Positions 15,346-23,401 of a stretch of DNA of 62,384 nt are shown here, in pieces (within the stretch, counting starts at the first letter, position 1; the number at the start of each line of letters is the position of its first letter). The stretch is taken from contig JAIOZK010000025.1 in assembly GCA_021740625.1 (NCBI GenBank), positions 1-62,384 of the forward strand, written 5' to 3'. The translations under genes were made by a program, and so were the position numbers. Origin of the DNA: Bacteroidales bacterium (lineage in GTDB: Bacteria > Bacteroidota > Bacteroidia > Bacteroidales > JAIOZK01). The notes below the pieces were generated by a model that searched no databases, was not told the DNA's origin, and was given only the letters and a program-made list of their open reading frames with translations.

Positions 15346-16860
15346 CTAGTACACGACTTCCATTTCATTCACGACCATATTGGCCCCTGCTTCATATGCA
15401 TTTTTAACAGCAGCTTCCCTTTCAACTCTGGTATCGACAGTTCCTGATAAACTAACGACTCCCTGATCCACCTGGATATTCAGATCATCCAGATCTACAA
15501 AGGGCGACCACCAGATCTGGCTTTCCACGGCAGCTTCCAGGTCTTCATCGGTGATACCTGGCCGGTAAACACTTTTTGTATATTCTGCGGGAAATAAATG
15601 ATCCCAGTCATGGAAGTCATATTCATATTTCCTGGTCTGCACAAGATTGTAATCACGCACTTCAATGTTATTTGCCACATCAACAACACCGTATACCGAT
15701 CCGGCGATTTCTTCGGCTTCAAATTTTTCAAAATAACTGTTCACCATGCCTGAGAGATAAACAATGCCATTGTTGACATCTACTGTAAATTCAAAGTTCT
15801 CCAGGTATGGATTTCTTAACAGTGATTCGGTCACTTCCTTTTCAAGTGTTATATCGTCCGGGATCTCAGGCCTAACCTTGATCAGGTTATTTACAGTATG
15901 AACACCCACGATATTTTTGGCCGTTCTCTCTGCTGAGTTTTTTGCACTCAGGTTGTCAACAATTCCCTGCAATGTAACCATACCATCCGTGGATTCAACT
16001 TCAATCTCAACCTCATTTACCCTTGGATTCAAATCAAATGCGCTTTGGATGGCCTCTATGATCTTCTCATCCGCCTTATCCAGGTATTTTTCTTTCCTGA
16101 TTAACTCATCCCGGGCCCAGGCCTGTATATTCAGATTATCCGAATTAACCGAACGAACACCACTCGTCCAGGAAAGGACAATGGCCTGAGACTTTTCGGC
16201 AAGGCTACCGACCGTTCCTGATAATTGTACCTTACCATCATTCACCTCAACATCGATCAGGGCATCGTCAACCCTTACATCATTTTCCAGGGCATAAACG
16301 ATATCATTTTGAATTTCGTAATCGGGTCTGTTTTCAACAACCTTAAACCCGATGTTGTTCTCGACCTTTTTGACGCCTTTTACACCTTTCACAACGTGTT
16401 CAGCCAGCTTTCTTTCCTGGTAAGATTCCACTTCTCCGCCAAGCTTTACTTTGCCTTCATTCACCTGCACATCAATCTGGTACGATTCGGTAACAGGATT
16501 GATAAAAAGCTCTGATTCAATATCTTGCTTTAAGGCCTTGTCGGGTCGCTCGGGCGTGAGCACAATAATTTCATTGATCACTCCCTTTACACCTTTCACA
16601 GCGCTGGTAATTTTTTCAGCCCGATCTTTGGCCAGGATATTTGGGCTTGTCCCTCTCAACATCACAATCCCATCGTTTGAGGAAACATCAATATTGTTTG
16701 ACTGCACATCTTCATGCAACATCAATTCTGTTTCAACAGATGCCCGTATCTTCTGATCATCAATTTCTTTTTCCTGAGCCATTGCCTGTGCAGGAAAAAG
16801 AGCAATTAACAATACACTTGTTATTGTAAAAAAACGTAAGGTAGATTTTAACTTTTTCAT
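15346..16860 (-). CDS. Periplasmic protein with six BON domains
   Basis: The protein has 504 residues. Residues 1-28 are a signal peptide ending in AQAMAQ. The rest is six consecutive BON domains, each about 65-75 residues, recognised by the recurring core xDGxVxLxGxV after a helix. Examples are SNDGIVMLRGTSP, VNEGKVKLGGEVES, VNDGKVQLSGTVGS, STDGMVTLQGIVDN, VNNGIVYLSGMVNS and VDQGVVSLSGTVDT. Single or double BON domains (OsmY, DolP) bind phospholipid and respond to osmotic or envelope stress. Six in one chain is unusual. Upstream on the same strand lies a small four-helix membrane protein. Confidence 0.88.
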   Translation of the reverse strand: MKKLKSTLRFFTITSVLLIALFPAQAMAQEKEIDDQKIRASVETELMLHEDVQSNNIDVSSNDGIVMLRGTSPNILAKDRAEKITSAVKGVKGVINEIIVLTPERPDKALKQDIESELFINPVTESYQIDVQVNEGKVKLGGEVESYQERKLAEHVVKGVKGVKKVENNIGFKVVENRPDYEIQNDIVYALENDVRVDDALIDVEVNDGKVQLSGTVGSLAEKSQAIVLSWTSGVRSVNSDNLNIQAWARDELIRKEKYLDKADEKIIEAIQSAFDLNPRVNEVEIEVESTDGMVTLQGIVDNLSAKNSAERTAKNIVGVHTVNNLIKVRPEIPDDITLEKEVTESLLRNPYLENFEFTVDVNNGIVYLSGMVNSYFEKFEAEEIAGSVYGVVDVANNIEVRDYNLVQTRKYEYDFHDWDHLFPAEYTKSVYRPGITDEDLEAAVESQIWWSPFVDLDDLNIQVDQGVVSLSGTVDTRVEREAAVKNAYEAGANMVVNEMEVVY

Positions 16861-16900
16861 AAATCAATTCCTTTCTTATCCAATTTTCGTTTGTGAATTT

Positions 16901-17281
16901 CTATATTATCAAACCATAAATGATCAAACCGCCCAGTGCGACCACAGTAATCCAGAAAAACACGGTGATTGCACCACCCGGAGTATCGGGAGATGTTGCC
17001 GGTTCTTCCATTACGATTCTTTTGGGTCGTTCGGGAGGAGTAGCGGCTGCCAGGATCACTGCCATAATCAATCCAATAAAAAGCAGGGGAGCCCAGGCTA
17101 CATCCATCCATACCGGTCCTGTGTCGGTAAACCAGATAGCAGCGCCCCAGATCACCAGAAACATGATCAAAAAGAAACTCCAGAAGGTACCCCAGGGGCC
17201 CCTGTTCCTGAAGCCATAAAAGAAAATAGCTGTAAAGATCAATGCAATGATCAATGCAAAAAGAAAACTTAAATAATTCAT
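16901..17281 (-). CDS. Small multi-pass membrane protein, unknown function
   Basis: The 126-residue product has four likely transmembrane helices: FLFALIIALIFTAIFFYGF, FWSFFLIMFLVIWGAAIWF, APLLFIGLIMAVILAAA and VFFWITVVALGGLIIYGLI. A basic loop with PPERPKRIVMEEP lies before the last helix. I recognise no family. It is 40 bp upstream of the six-BON protein gene on the same strand and probably cotranscribed, so an envelope-stress role is possible but only by association. Confidence 0.72.
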   Translation of the reverse strand: MNYLSFLFALIIALIFTAIFFYGFRNRGPWGTFWSFFLIMFLVIWGAAIWFTDTGPVWMDVAWAPLLFIGLIMAVILAAATPPERPKRIVMEEPATSPDTPGGAITVFFWITVVALGGLIIYGLII

Positions 17282-17514
17282 AGCTTGTTAATTTTGTTTG
17301 TCAAACTTGTAGAAAAAATATTCCATTATCCGGAAAAACCTAACAGAATCAGTATTTCATACTTATAATCAACCTTTTAACTACTTAGATCAACATTGCA
17401 AACATCCTGCATAGATATGTAATATTTTTACCTATGTGTGGAATGACATCAACATATCCAAGTTTTTGTCTGTTCTGCCAATACGATTTTGTATTTTCAC
17501 AAAAAATTTTGATT

Positions 17515-18093
17515 ATGAAACCATCAGAAGTAATTGATTTGATCAGGGAAGGAAATGAAGGTTTTCTGCAAGGCAAGAACACAGAATTTTTCAAAACACA
17601 TTCGAAAAAACAATGTCCCATGATCACTATGCTGACATGCTCCGACGCCCGCGTTCAAAGTTCTGTTATACTTCCCGAACCAGTAAACAATATTTTCTGC
17701 ATCGAAAATATTGGCAATCAGGTTTCAAATGCTGAAGGCAGCCTGGATTACGGTATCCTGCACCTGGAAACACCTGTATTGCTGATCCTGGGGCATTCCG
17801 ATTGCGGTGCCATCAAAGCTTATACTGCCGGATATGACCAGGAACCAGCTAGCATTCAGCGTGAATTAAACAATCTTCAACCTGCATTTGTCAACATCCA
17901 TGATGAGATCGACCTGTTGGGTCGTATTCGCAAAAACATTGATTACCAGGTCAGGGTTACATTGTCTAAATATAGTGAAAAGGTAAGGCAAGAAAAACTG
18001 GCCATCTTAGGTGCTTATTATGATTTCGCAAATGATATGGGAGCGGGATACGGAAAATTGCATATTCTCAGTATCAACGGGAAAACAGTTTAA
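17515..18093 (+). CDS. Beta-class carbonic anhydrase
   Basis: The start is taken at the ATG at 17515 (MKPSEVIDLIREGNEGF), giving 192 residues. The enzyme interconverts CO2 and bicarbonate. The zinc site is complete: Cys with its Asp-Arg dyad in LTCSDARVQ, and His/Cys in ILGHSDCGAIKAY, separated by the usual distance. Length and motifs fit a short beta-carbonic anhydrase. There is no signal peptide, so it is cytoplasmic. The gene stands alone, downstream of a 230-bp AT-rich spacer. Confidence 0.9.
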   Translation: MKPSEVIDLIREGNEGFLQGKNTEFFKTHSKKQCPMITMLTCSDARVQSSVILPEPVNNIFCIENIGNQVSNAEGSLDYGILHLETPVLLILGHSDCGAIKAYTAGYDQEPASIQRELNNLQPAFVNIHDEIDLLGRIRKNIDYQVRVTLSKYSEKVRQEKLAILGAYYDFANDMGAGYGKLHILSINGKTV

Positions 18094-18127
18094 GCGCTCA
18101 TCCCGTTTTGAATTACTGAACATATAG

Positions 18128-18162
18128 GAAACTAAAATTTGAAACTTGAAATTGAAATTTGG
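18128..18162. repeat. Degenerate 7-bp-period tract running into a gene start
   Basis: Five heptamers follow in register: GAAACTA, AAATTTG, AAACTTG, AAATTGA, AATTTGG. The last two bases of the probable TTG start of the next gene (18159-18161) fall inside the final unit. Confidence 0.7.
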
Positions 18163-18929
18163 AACAATCCTGTTTAAATAATTCAAACAACTTAAAAGAT
18201 TTTCTTGAATTCAAGTACTGGCAATACAATTCGCCTGATTTTATAAAAATGGATCCGGTTTCTATCCCACATCTGTTTAAAAAGAAGGAAGATATTGAAA
18301 TTGCCGCTTACCTTGCAGCCACTATTGCCTGGGGCCAGAGAAAAACCATCATTCGAAATGCCTTGTCACTCATGGCAATGATGGATAATGCACCCCATGA
18401 TTTTGTCCTGAATGCCAATGATGCCGATTTTAAAAAATTTTTGGGATTTGTACACCGTACATTCAATGGCAGTGATTGCATTTATTTTCTGAACGCATTA
18501 CAAAACATATATGTAAAACACGGCGGCCTGGAAAAGTGTTTCGAAGAAAAGGACGTAAAAGAAGGCATTCTTAAATTCAGGAAAATCTTTTTTGAGCTAC
18601 CACATCTGCCCCGAACGCAAAAGCACCTTGCCAATCCGGCTGCAGGTGCCTCAGCCAAAAGGATCAATATGTTTCTGCGCTGGATGATCAGGGATGACGG
18701 TGCCGGAATTGATTTCGGCATCTGGAGGATATTCACACCTTCCCAGTTGTATTGTCCCCTTGATATCCACAGTGGCAATGCTGCCAGGAAACTGGGATTG
18801 CTGAAAAGAAAACAAAATGACTGGAAAGCTGTGGAAGAATTAACCCGGAATTTGCGTAACTTCGATGCTGAGGACCCTGTAAAATATGATATTGCATTGT
18901 TTGCACTGGGTGTTGAAGAAAAATGCTGA
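18159..18929 (+). CDS. TIGR02757 family protein
   Basis: The product is 256 residues from a TTG at 18159. The first in-frame ATG (18250) would remove the conserved NLKDFLEFKYWQYNSPDFI opening, so a non-ATG start is likely. The family signature is clear: DPVSIPHLFKKKEDIEIAAY, AATIAWGQRKTIIRNA, KRINMFLRWMIRDDGAGIDF and LDIHSGNAARKLGLL. This broadly conserved Bacteroidota family has a helix-hairpin-helix-like, DNA-glycosylase-resembling C-terminal half, but no established function. The K+ channel gene starts 3 bp downstream, so the two share a transcript. Confidence 0.8.
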   Translation: MEQSCLNNSNNLKDFLEFKYWQYNSPDFIKMDPVSIPHLFKKKEDIEIAAYLAATIAWGQRKTIIRNALSLMAMMDNAPHDFVLNANDADFKKFLGFVHRTFNGSDCIYFLNALQNIYVKHGGLEKCFEEKDVKEGILKFRKIFFELPHLPRTQKHLANPAAGASAKRINMFLRWMIRDDGAGIDFGIWRIFTPSQLYCPLDIHSGNAARKLGLLKRKQNDWKAVEELTRNLRNFDAEDPVKYDIALFALGVEEKC

Positions 18930-18932
18930 ATC

Positions 18933-19739
18933 ATGGAAAAAAATAATTTCAGAGAAGAACTCTTTAGAATCATTTTTAAGGCGGAATCCCCCGCAGGGAA
19001 GACATTCGACATTATATTGCTGATTTCCATCATCCTGAGTGTTATTATCGTATTTATGGACAGCGTGGCCGACCTGAATGCCAGCTACGGTCCTGAGCTC
19101 TATGTCGCCGAATGGTTTTTCACCATCCTTTTTACCATAGAATATATACTCAGGATTTATACCGTCAGGCGGAAATGGAAGTACATTTTTAGCTTTTACG
19201 GCATCATTGACCTCCTGGCCATCCTGCCAACATACATCAGCTTGATTGTTACCGGTACACAGTTCTTGTTGGTGATCAGGATTCTCAGATTGCTCAGGGT
19301 TTTTAGAATTCTGAAACTGGACCGTTTTGTTGGAGCTTCCGGTTACCTGGCAGCTTCCCTGAAAGCCAGCCGGCACAAGATATTTGTTTTCCTGAGCACC
19401 ATATTGTCCATCGTGGTAATCATGGGTGCCCTGATGTACCTGATCGAAGGACCCGAAAATGGTTTCGACAGCATTCCCAGAAGCATTTACTGGGCCATTG
19501 TAACACTGACAACTGTTGGCTACGGCGACATTGCTCCCAATACGTTCTGGGGACAGGCTGTGGCCTCTCTTATCATGATCATGGGATATGCCATCATCGC
19601 GATACCTACAGGCATCATTACGGTGGAAATGACCCGGCACAAAGACCAGCCGGAGATCACCACATGCAATAACTGTGGTAAACGCAATCACGAGAGCAAT
19701 GCAAAATATTGCAGCCAGTGCGGCTCTCCCCTTCGATAA
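18933..19739 (+). CDS. Voltage-gated-type K+ channel with C-terminal zinc ribbon
   Basis: The 268-residue protein has six transmembrane segments and the potassium filter TTVGYGDIAP near residues 192-197. The fourth segment carries spaced arginines (RILRLLRVFRILKLDRF), as in voltage sensors. After the last helix a short tail ends in a zinc ribbon with CNNCGKRN and CSQCG pairs of cysteines. Such ion transporters form tetrameric inner-membrane channels. The ribbon is an added cytoplasmic module of unknown role. Confidence 0.87.
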   Translation: MEKNNFREELFRIIFKAESPAGKTFDIILLISIILSVIIVFMDSVADLNASYGPELYVAEWFFTILFTIEYILRIYTVRRKWKYIFSFYGIIDLLAILPTYISLIVTGTQFLLVIRILRLLRVFRILKLDRFVGASGYLAASLKASRHKIFVFLSTILSIVVIMGALMYLIEGPENGFDSIPRSIYWAIVTLTTVGYGDIAPNTFWGQAVASLIMIMGYAIIAIPTGIITVEMTRHKDQPEITTCNNCGKRNHESNAKYCSQCGSPLR

Positions 19740-19821
19740 ACAAAGCCAATCCGCTGTTAAAATTTAGTTAAACAAACATTCCTCTTTTTCATTTGTTATC
19801 TGTCTGGATAATTTTGTCACA

Positions 19822-20349
19822 ATGAAAAAGAAAACCTACAGTTTCTCAATCGGGCTTAAAGCATTGCTGATCACAGGAATGTTGCTTTTTACCTTTGCAT
19901 TCATCTCGTGCGAAAATCAAAGAGAAACAGTTCAGCAGATTCCCGTATTGAATTTCGAAGAATTCGAACCCTATCTAAAAAAAAATAACGATACCACCTA
20001 TGTGATCAATTTCTGGGCTACCTGGTGCAAACCCTGTATCGAAGAAATGCCAGCTTTCCTGAAGCTCGACAGCCTGTATTCCGGGCAAAAATTCAAACTC
20101 GTACTGGTTAGCCTTGATTTTCCTGATAAGCTGGAAAGCCAGGTGATTCCATATATCCGGGAGAATGATATTGAATCAGAAGTTGTTTTGTTACATGCTA
20201 CCGATGCGAATTCATGGATCAACAAAGTGGATTCAAACTGGAGCGGGGCCATCCCGGTTACGCTCGTTTACAATAAAAACAGCCGGGAGTTTTATGAACG
20301 GATATTCACTTTTGAAGAACTCCAAGAAATTGTTCAATCAAAAATTTAG
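19822..20349 (+). CDS. TlpA-like thioredoxin-fold lipoprotein
   Basis: The 175-residue protein begins with a lipoprotein signal (hydrophobic core, then FAFISCENQ, with Cys about residue 30). It then folds as thioredoxin with the active site NFWATWCKPCIEEMPAF. It should act at the outer face of the membrane, reducing disulfides or supporting cytochrome maturation. The final third contains the cis-proline region IPVTLVY. A second thioredoxin-fold gene starts 5 bp after its stop, so the pair forms an operon. Confidence 0.85.
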   Translation: MKKKTYSFSIGLKALLITGMLLFTFAFISCENQRETVQQIPVLNFEEFEPYLKKNNDTTYVINFWATWCKPCIEEMPAFLKLDSLYSGQKFKLVLVSLDFPDKLESQVIPYIRENDIESEVVLLHATDANSWINKVDSNWSGAIPVTLVYNKNSREFYERIFTFEELQEIVQSKI

Positions 20350-20353
20350 AAAA

Positions 20354-20950
20354 ATGAAAAATCTCAGTTTATTAATATTTTCTTTGTTTATCGGTTTATC
20401 ATTGATGGCCGGCGGTTATGAAGTTGGTGACAAAGCCACTGATTTCAAATTAAAGGATGTGGATGGAACCTATGTATCCTTAAGCGATTACGAAGATGCA
20501 AACGGTTTCATCGTGATCTTTACCTGCAATCACTGTCCTTATTCAGTGGCCTATGAAGACAGGATCATCGAGATTGACAAAAAGTATAAGAATAAAGGTT
20601 ATCCTGTAATTGCCATCAATCCAAATGATCCTGATTTGTATCCCAGCGACTCCTATGAAAACATGAAAGTAAGGGCAAAAGAAAAAGGATTTACATTTCC
20701 CTACCTTTTTGATGATGGTCAGGAAATTTATCCGCAGTATGGAGCAAAACGTACGCCCCATGTATTCTTACTCGACAAATCAGGAAGCGATTACATCGTG
20801 AAATATATCGGAGCCATTGATGATAATTATGCGGATGCCGATGCAGTCGAAAAACCTTATCTGGAAGATGCCATAGACGCGCTGATGGCCGGAAATGACC
20901 CTGATCCTGATTTTACCAAAGCCATCGGTTGTACGATCAAAACCAAATAA
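20354..20950 (+). CDS. Secreted thioredoxin/redoxin-fold protein (AhpC/TSA-like)
   Basis: The ATG at 20354 gives 198 residues with a signal peptide (LLIFSLFIGLSLMAGG). The mature part starts GDKATDFKLKDVDGTYVSLS, typical of the redoxin family. It has a CNHC motif in IFTCNHCPYSVAYEDRI in place of the usual WCxxC. The end carries RTPHVFLLDKSG with the cis-proline and a late Cys in AIGCTIK. It is likely a periplasmic thiol-oxidoreductase working with its upstream neighbour. Confidence 0.85.
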   Translation: MKNLSLLIFSLFIGLSLMAGGYEVGDKATDFKLKDVDGTYVSLSDYEDANGFIVIFTCNHCPYSVAYEDRIIEIDKKYKNKGYPVIAINPNDPDLYPSDSYENMKVRAKEKGFTFPYLFDDGQEIYPQYGAKRTPHVFLLDKSGSDYIVKYIGAIDDNYADADAVEKPYLEDAIDALMAGNDPDPDFTKAIGCTIKTK

Positions 20951-20955
20951 TAAGG

Positions 20956-22872
20956 TCAGTTGACCGGATAGTGGATATCCAGTGCTCGAATCTCTCCAGT
21001 GTTTTTCACCTCAAGAATCACCGACTGATATGGTTTAAAGACCAGTGGAATTTCACGGGAAGTTTCTTCATGATTGATCCTGAGCATGATCATTGTTTCT
21101 TCAGGCTGCCGGTTTGAAAACCCATGCTCAAGTGGGTATTTCAGATTCCAGGCGGCAGGATGTGAAATAAATATCAACAAAGCTTCATTGGTTTTTCTGC
21201 ACCAGTATTCAGACTGTGGCTCCCCATCAAGCAAAGGAGGAGGCAATTCCAGGAGATCAAAGTCCCTGCTCACATTATCCAGGCGAAACAATTCATTTTG
21301 CCGTTGTTCAAATGCATTGTCTTTTACATGACCGGCCTGCAGCGCATCCTGTTTCATCACAATCGGGAGGCCCTGCTTTGCAAGATAAAGCAGTGTTTTC
21401 AGCAAGTCCGCGTCCAGGTATTTCGCATCTACATACAGGCTATGAAAAACCGACTCTCCCACCACAAGTTGTTTATCATTTATCCTGGCCTTTTCCAGGA
21501 ATGCATGATTGATCCACATCGGGTGGTAAGCTTTCAATTCTTCCGGGAATTCCATGTACCTCAACTCATATGCTCCCCAAGCCCAGGGCAATTGCAATTC
21601 CTCAGGATATTCACCGGCGATCCAGGCATCTTCCAGCGGCAGGTAAACGGCAACATCCGTATAGGGTCTGCCTTGCCGCATCAATTTCGAGACTTCCGTA
21701 AGATATTGATTGAATGATTTGAGATGGGGCGAAAGACTGCCTTTTTTTCCAACATGCACGGTCGCATAAAAACGGGTTTCGTCATTTTTAGTAAAACTGA
21801 AAGGTTTGCCATGCCAGAAAATCTGGTTCACCCCATTGGCAAAGCAGGCGTCGGCCACCATTTTCAAATCGCCGATCTTTTCTTCCATCATATGCTCCCT
21901 TGGCCAGCCATAGAGACAGGTAAAGGTTTCAGAGCTGACCACCGGCTTTCCTGACAAAGCGGTTGCAGAAGCCACAATGCGGCTATATGAGGGATTGTAC
22001 AGCATGACCTCTGTTTCGGGCACGTCCACCACCGAATATGCCTTGATGAGATCTGTGGGTGAGCCGGCACATTGCACCCGGGAGAAGGCATCCAGTTCTC
22101 GGGATTTTTCCGCAAAGGGAATATAGAAATTATCGATCACCAGCTCCGAGACCAGCTTCATATAATCATAGCGCTGCCCTTCGAAACCCGGTTCATAGAT
22201 ATCGTCCATGAAAGGGAGAATATCGTATCCGTATTCCGCCTCAAAAATGCTGTCAAATCCCTGCGTCCATATTTTTCTTGTCTCCACTTCCCATGAATCG
22301 CAGAAGAGGGCGGATGGTTTTCCATTTTCCAGTGCCGGCTCCAGGGCATTTCCCATCACCGCGGCATATCTTTCAAAAGCATTCCGGTTGAGATGATCCA
22401 GCACATTGCCCGTATCGGGATGGGTCCAGGAGAGACGGAGAGGCTGCTTGAAATCCGGATCGCCGAATACGCGGGTGCGGTCAGCATCGCTCACAAAAGT
22501 CCCTCCGAAAGGCCATAAGGTGCCGAAGGTGAAGTCACAGCCCAGGCCAATGGAATCGGCATAGATTTTAGCAAAAGTCACGGCTTCCCTCCATTCAGGG
22601 CTGAGCCACTCGAAACGCTTTGCTTCAGGATCTCTGTCGACAGGATAAATAAAAGATATCTCTACACCACCGACCCCCCTGGCTTTTACCCAATCCAATT
22701 CTCTGATGATATCTTCTTTTTCATATTCAGCAGCAAACCACCACCAGCGTGTATAGGGACGGGCATCCTCGTAAAAATCATTTTTGGGTTCATGCTTGTC
22801 TTCCGAAACCCCTGAACATCCTGCAAATACCAGTAAAGTAAAACAAATAAAAAGGAGAGACCAATTCTTCAT
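20956..22872 (-). CDS. GH106-like glycoside hydrolase lipoprotein (putative alpha-L-rhamnosidase family)
   Basis: The 638-residue protein has a lipobox in LLVFAGCSG (Cys about residue 19), so it should be anchored in a membrane. The mature part opens RPYTRWWWF, then LDWVKARGVGGVEISFIYPV and GCDFTFGTLWPFGG. These resemble the beginning of Glyco_hydro_106 proteins. LFCDSWEVE and VVSSETFTCLYGW may hold acidic residues. Family members are usually around 1000 residues with extra beta-sandwich domains, which are missing here, so activity on rhamnosides is only a guess. No SusC/SusD pair is present. TACATTTG at 22889-22896 on the minus strand is a good promoter box. Confidence 0.7.
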   Translation of the reverse strand: MKNWSLLFICFTLLVFAGCSGVSEDKHEPKNDFYEDARPYTRWWWFAAEYEKEDIIRELDWVKARGVGGVEISFIYPVDRDPEAKRFEWLSPEWREAVTFAKIYADSIGLGCDFTFGTLWPFGGTFVSDADRTRVFGDPDFKQPLRLSWTHPDTGNVLDHLNRNAFERYAAVMGNALEPALENGKPSALFCDSWEVETRKIWTQGFDSIFEAEYGYDILPFMDDIYEPGFEGQRYDYMKLVSELVIDNFYIPFAEKSRELDAFSRVQCAGSPTDLIKAYSVVDVPETEVMLYNPSYSRIVASATALSGKPVVSSETFTCLYGWPREHMMEEKIGDLKMVADACFANGVNQIFWHGKPFSFTKNDETRFYATVHVGKKGSLSPHLKSFNQYLTEVSKLMRQGRPYTDVAVYLPLEDAWIAGEYPEELQLPWAWGAYELRYMEFPEELKAYHPMWINHAFLEKARINDKQLVVGESVFHSLYVDAKYLDADLLKTLLYLAKQGLPIVMKQDALQAGHVKDNAFEQRQNELFRLDNVSRDFDLLELPPPLLDGEPQSEYWCRKTNEALLIFISHPAAWNLKYPLEHGFSNRQPEETMIMLRINHEETSREIPLVFKPYQSVILEVKNTGEIRALDIHYPVN

Positions 22873-22888
22873 CTTCTGATGTTTGATT

Positions 22889-22896
22889 CAAATGTA
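22889..22896 (-). promoter_or_regulatory. TAnnTTTG promoter box of the GH106-like gene
   Basis: TACATTTG on the minus strand lies 16 bp before the ATG at 22872. Confidence 0.5.
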
Positions 22897-22943
22897 GGAA
22901 TTTTTGTATTAGTCGTTTAGAGACTTATTTGCTCTCAAACAAT

Positions 22944-23282
22944 TTATTTCAGGGTCACTTTTATATTAGCTCGTAACTTCAACCCTGCATATTGCAAATG
23001 TTGCCCTCTTTTGAATATTGAACGTAGGTTAAAACCAAAGCTTTCTTTCCAAAATCGCAGTGCAACATAAAAGATATCCGAACTTTCTATCCTGGCTTCA
23101 AGTCCCAGTTTGTGGATGATTTCCTGCATTTCTCCTTTAAAACCATTGGGCGAATCGGAGAAAGACTGGAATATTCCTTTGAAAGCAGATACGTTAGGAT
23201 CCTTACCCTCGATCACCATATGCAAGGTATCGGGACTAAACACAGGCTTAGAAGGTACAAGGTATTTTTCAAAAAGTCTCAT
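22944..23282 (-). CDS. Small hypothetical protein
   Basis: The frame encodes 112 residues. It is hydrophilic, with GKDPNVSAFKGIFQSFSDSP and a following GEMQEIIHKLGLEARIES helix, and it ends in LRANIKVTLK. I do not recognise a family. It sits between typA and the lipoprotein gene on the same strand, about 120 bp after typA. It could be a short gene or the remaining end of a longer one. Codon use looks ordinary. Confidence 0.42.
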   Translation of the reverse strand: MRLFEKYLVPSKPVFSPDTLHMVIEGKDPNVSAFKGIFQSFSDSPNGFKGEMQEIIHKLGLEARIESSDIFYVALRFWKESFGFNLRSIFKRGQHLQYAGLKLRANIKVTLK

Positions 23283-23401
23283 GCTTCGACTTCGCTCAGC
23301 ATGATGCTAAATCTCTCCTTGACTACGTGTCGCGATTGCGTTCTACCGGCCTGCCCCTCCAAAGTTTATTGGATTACTAAAACAAATGGCCACTGCTACT
23401 G

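Noticed and set aside
18840-19691. Long minus-strand frame opposite the K+ channel gene
   Set aside because: The plus strand encodes a complete channel. The antisense translation is low-complexity and unlike any protein family.
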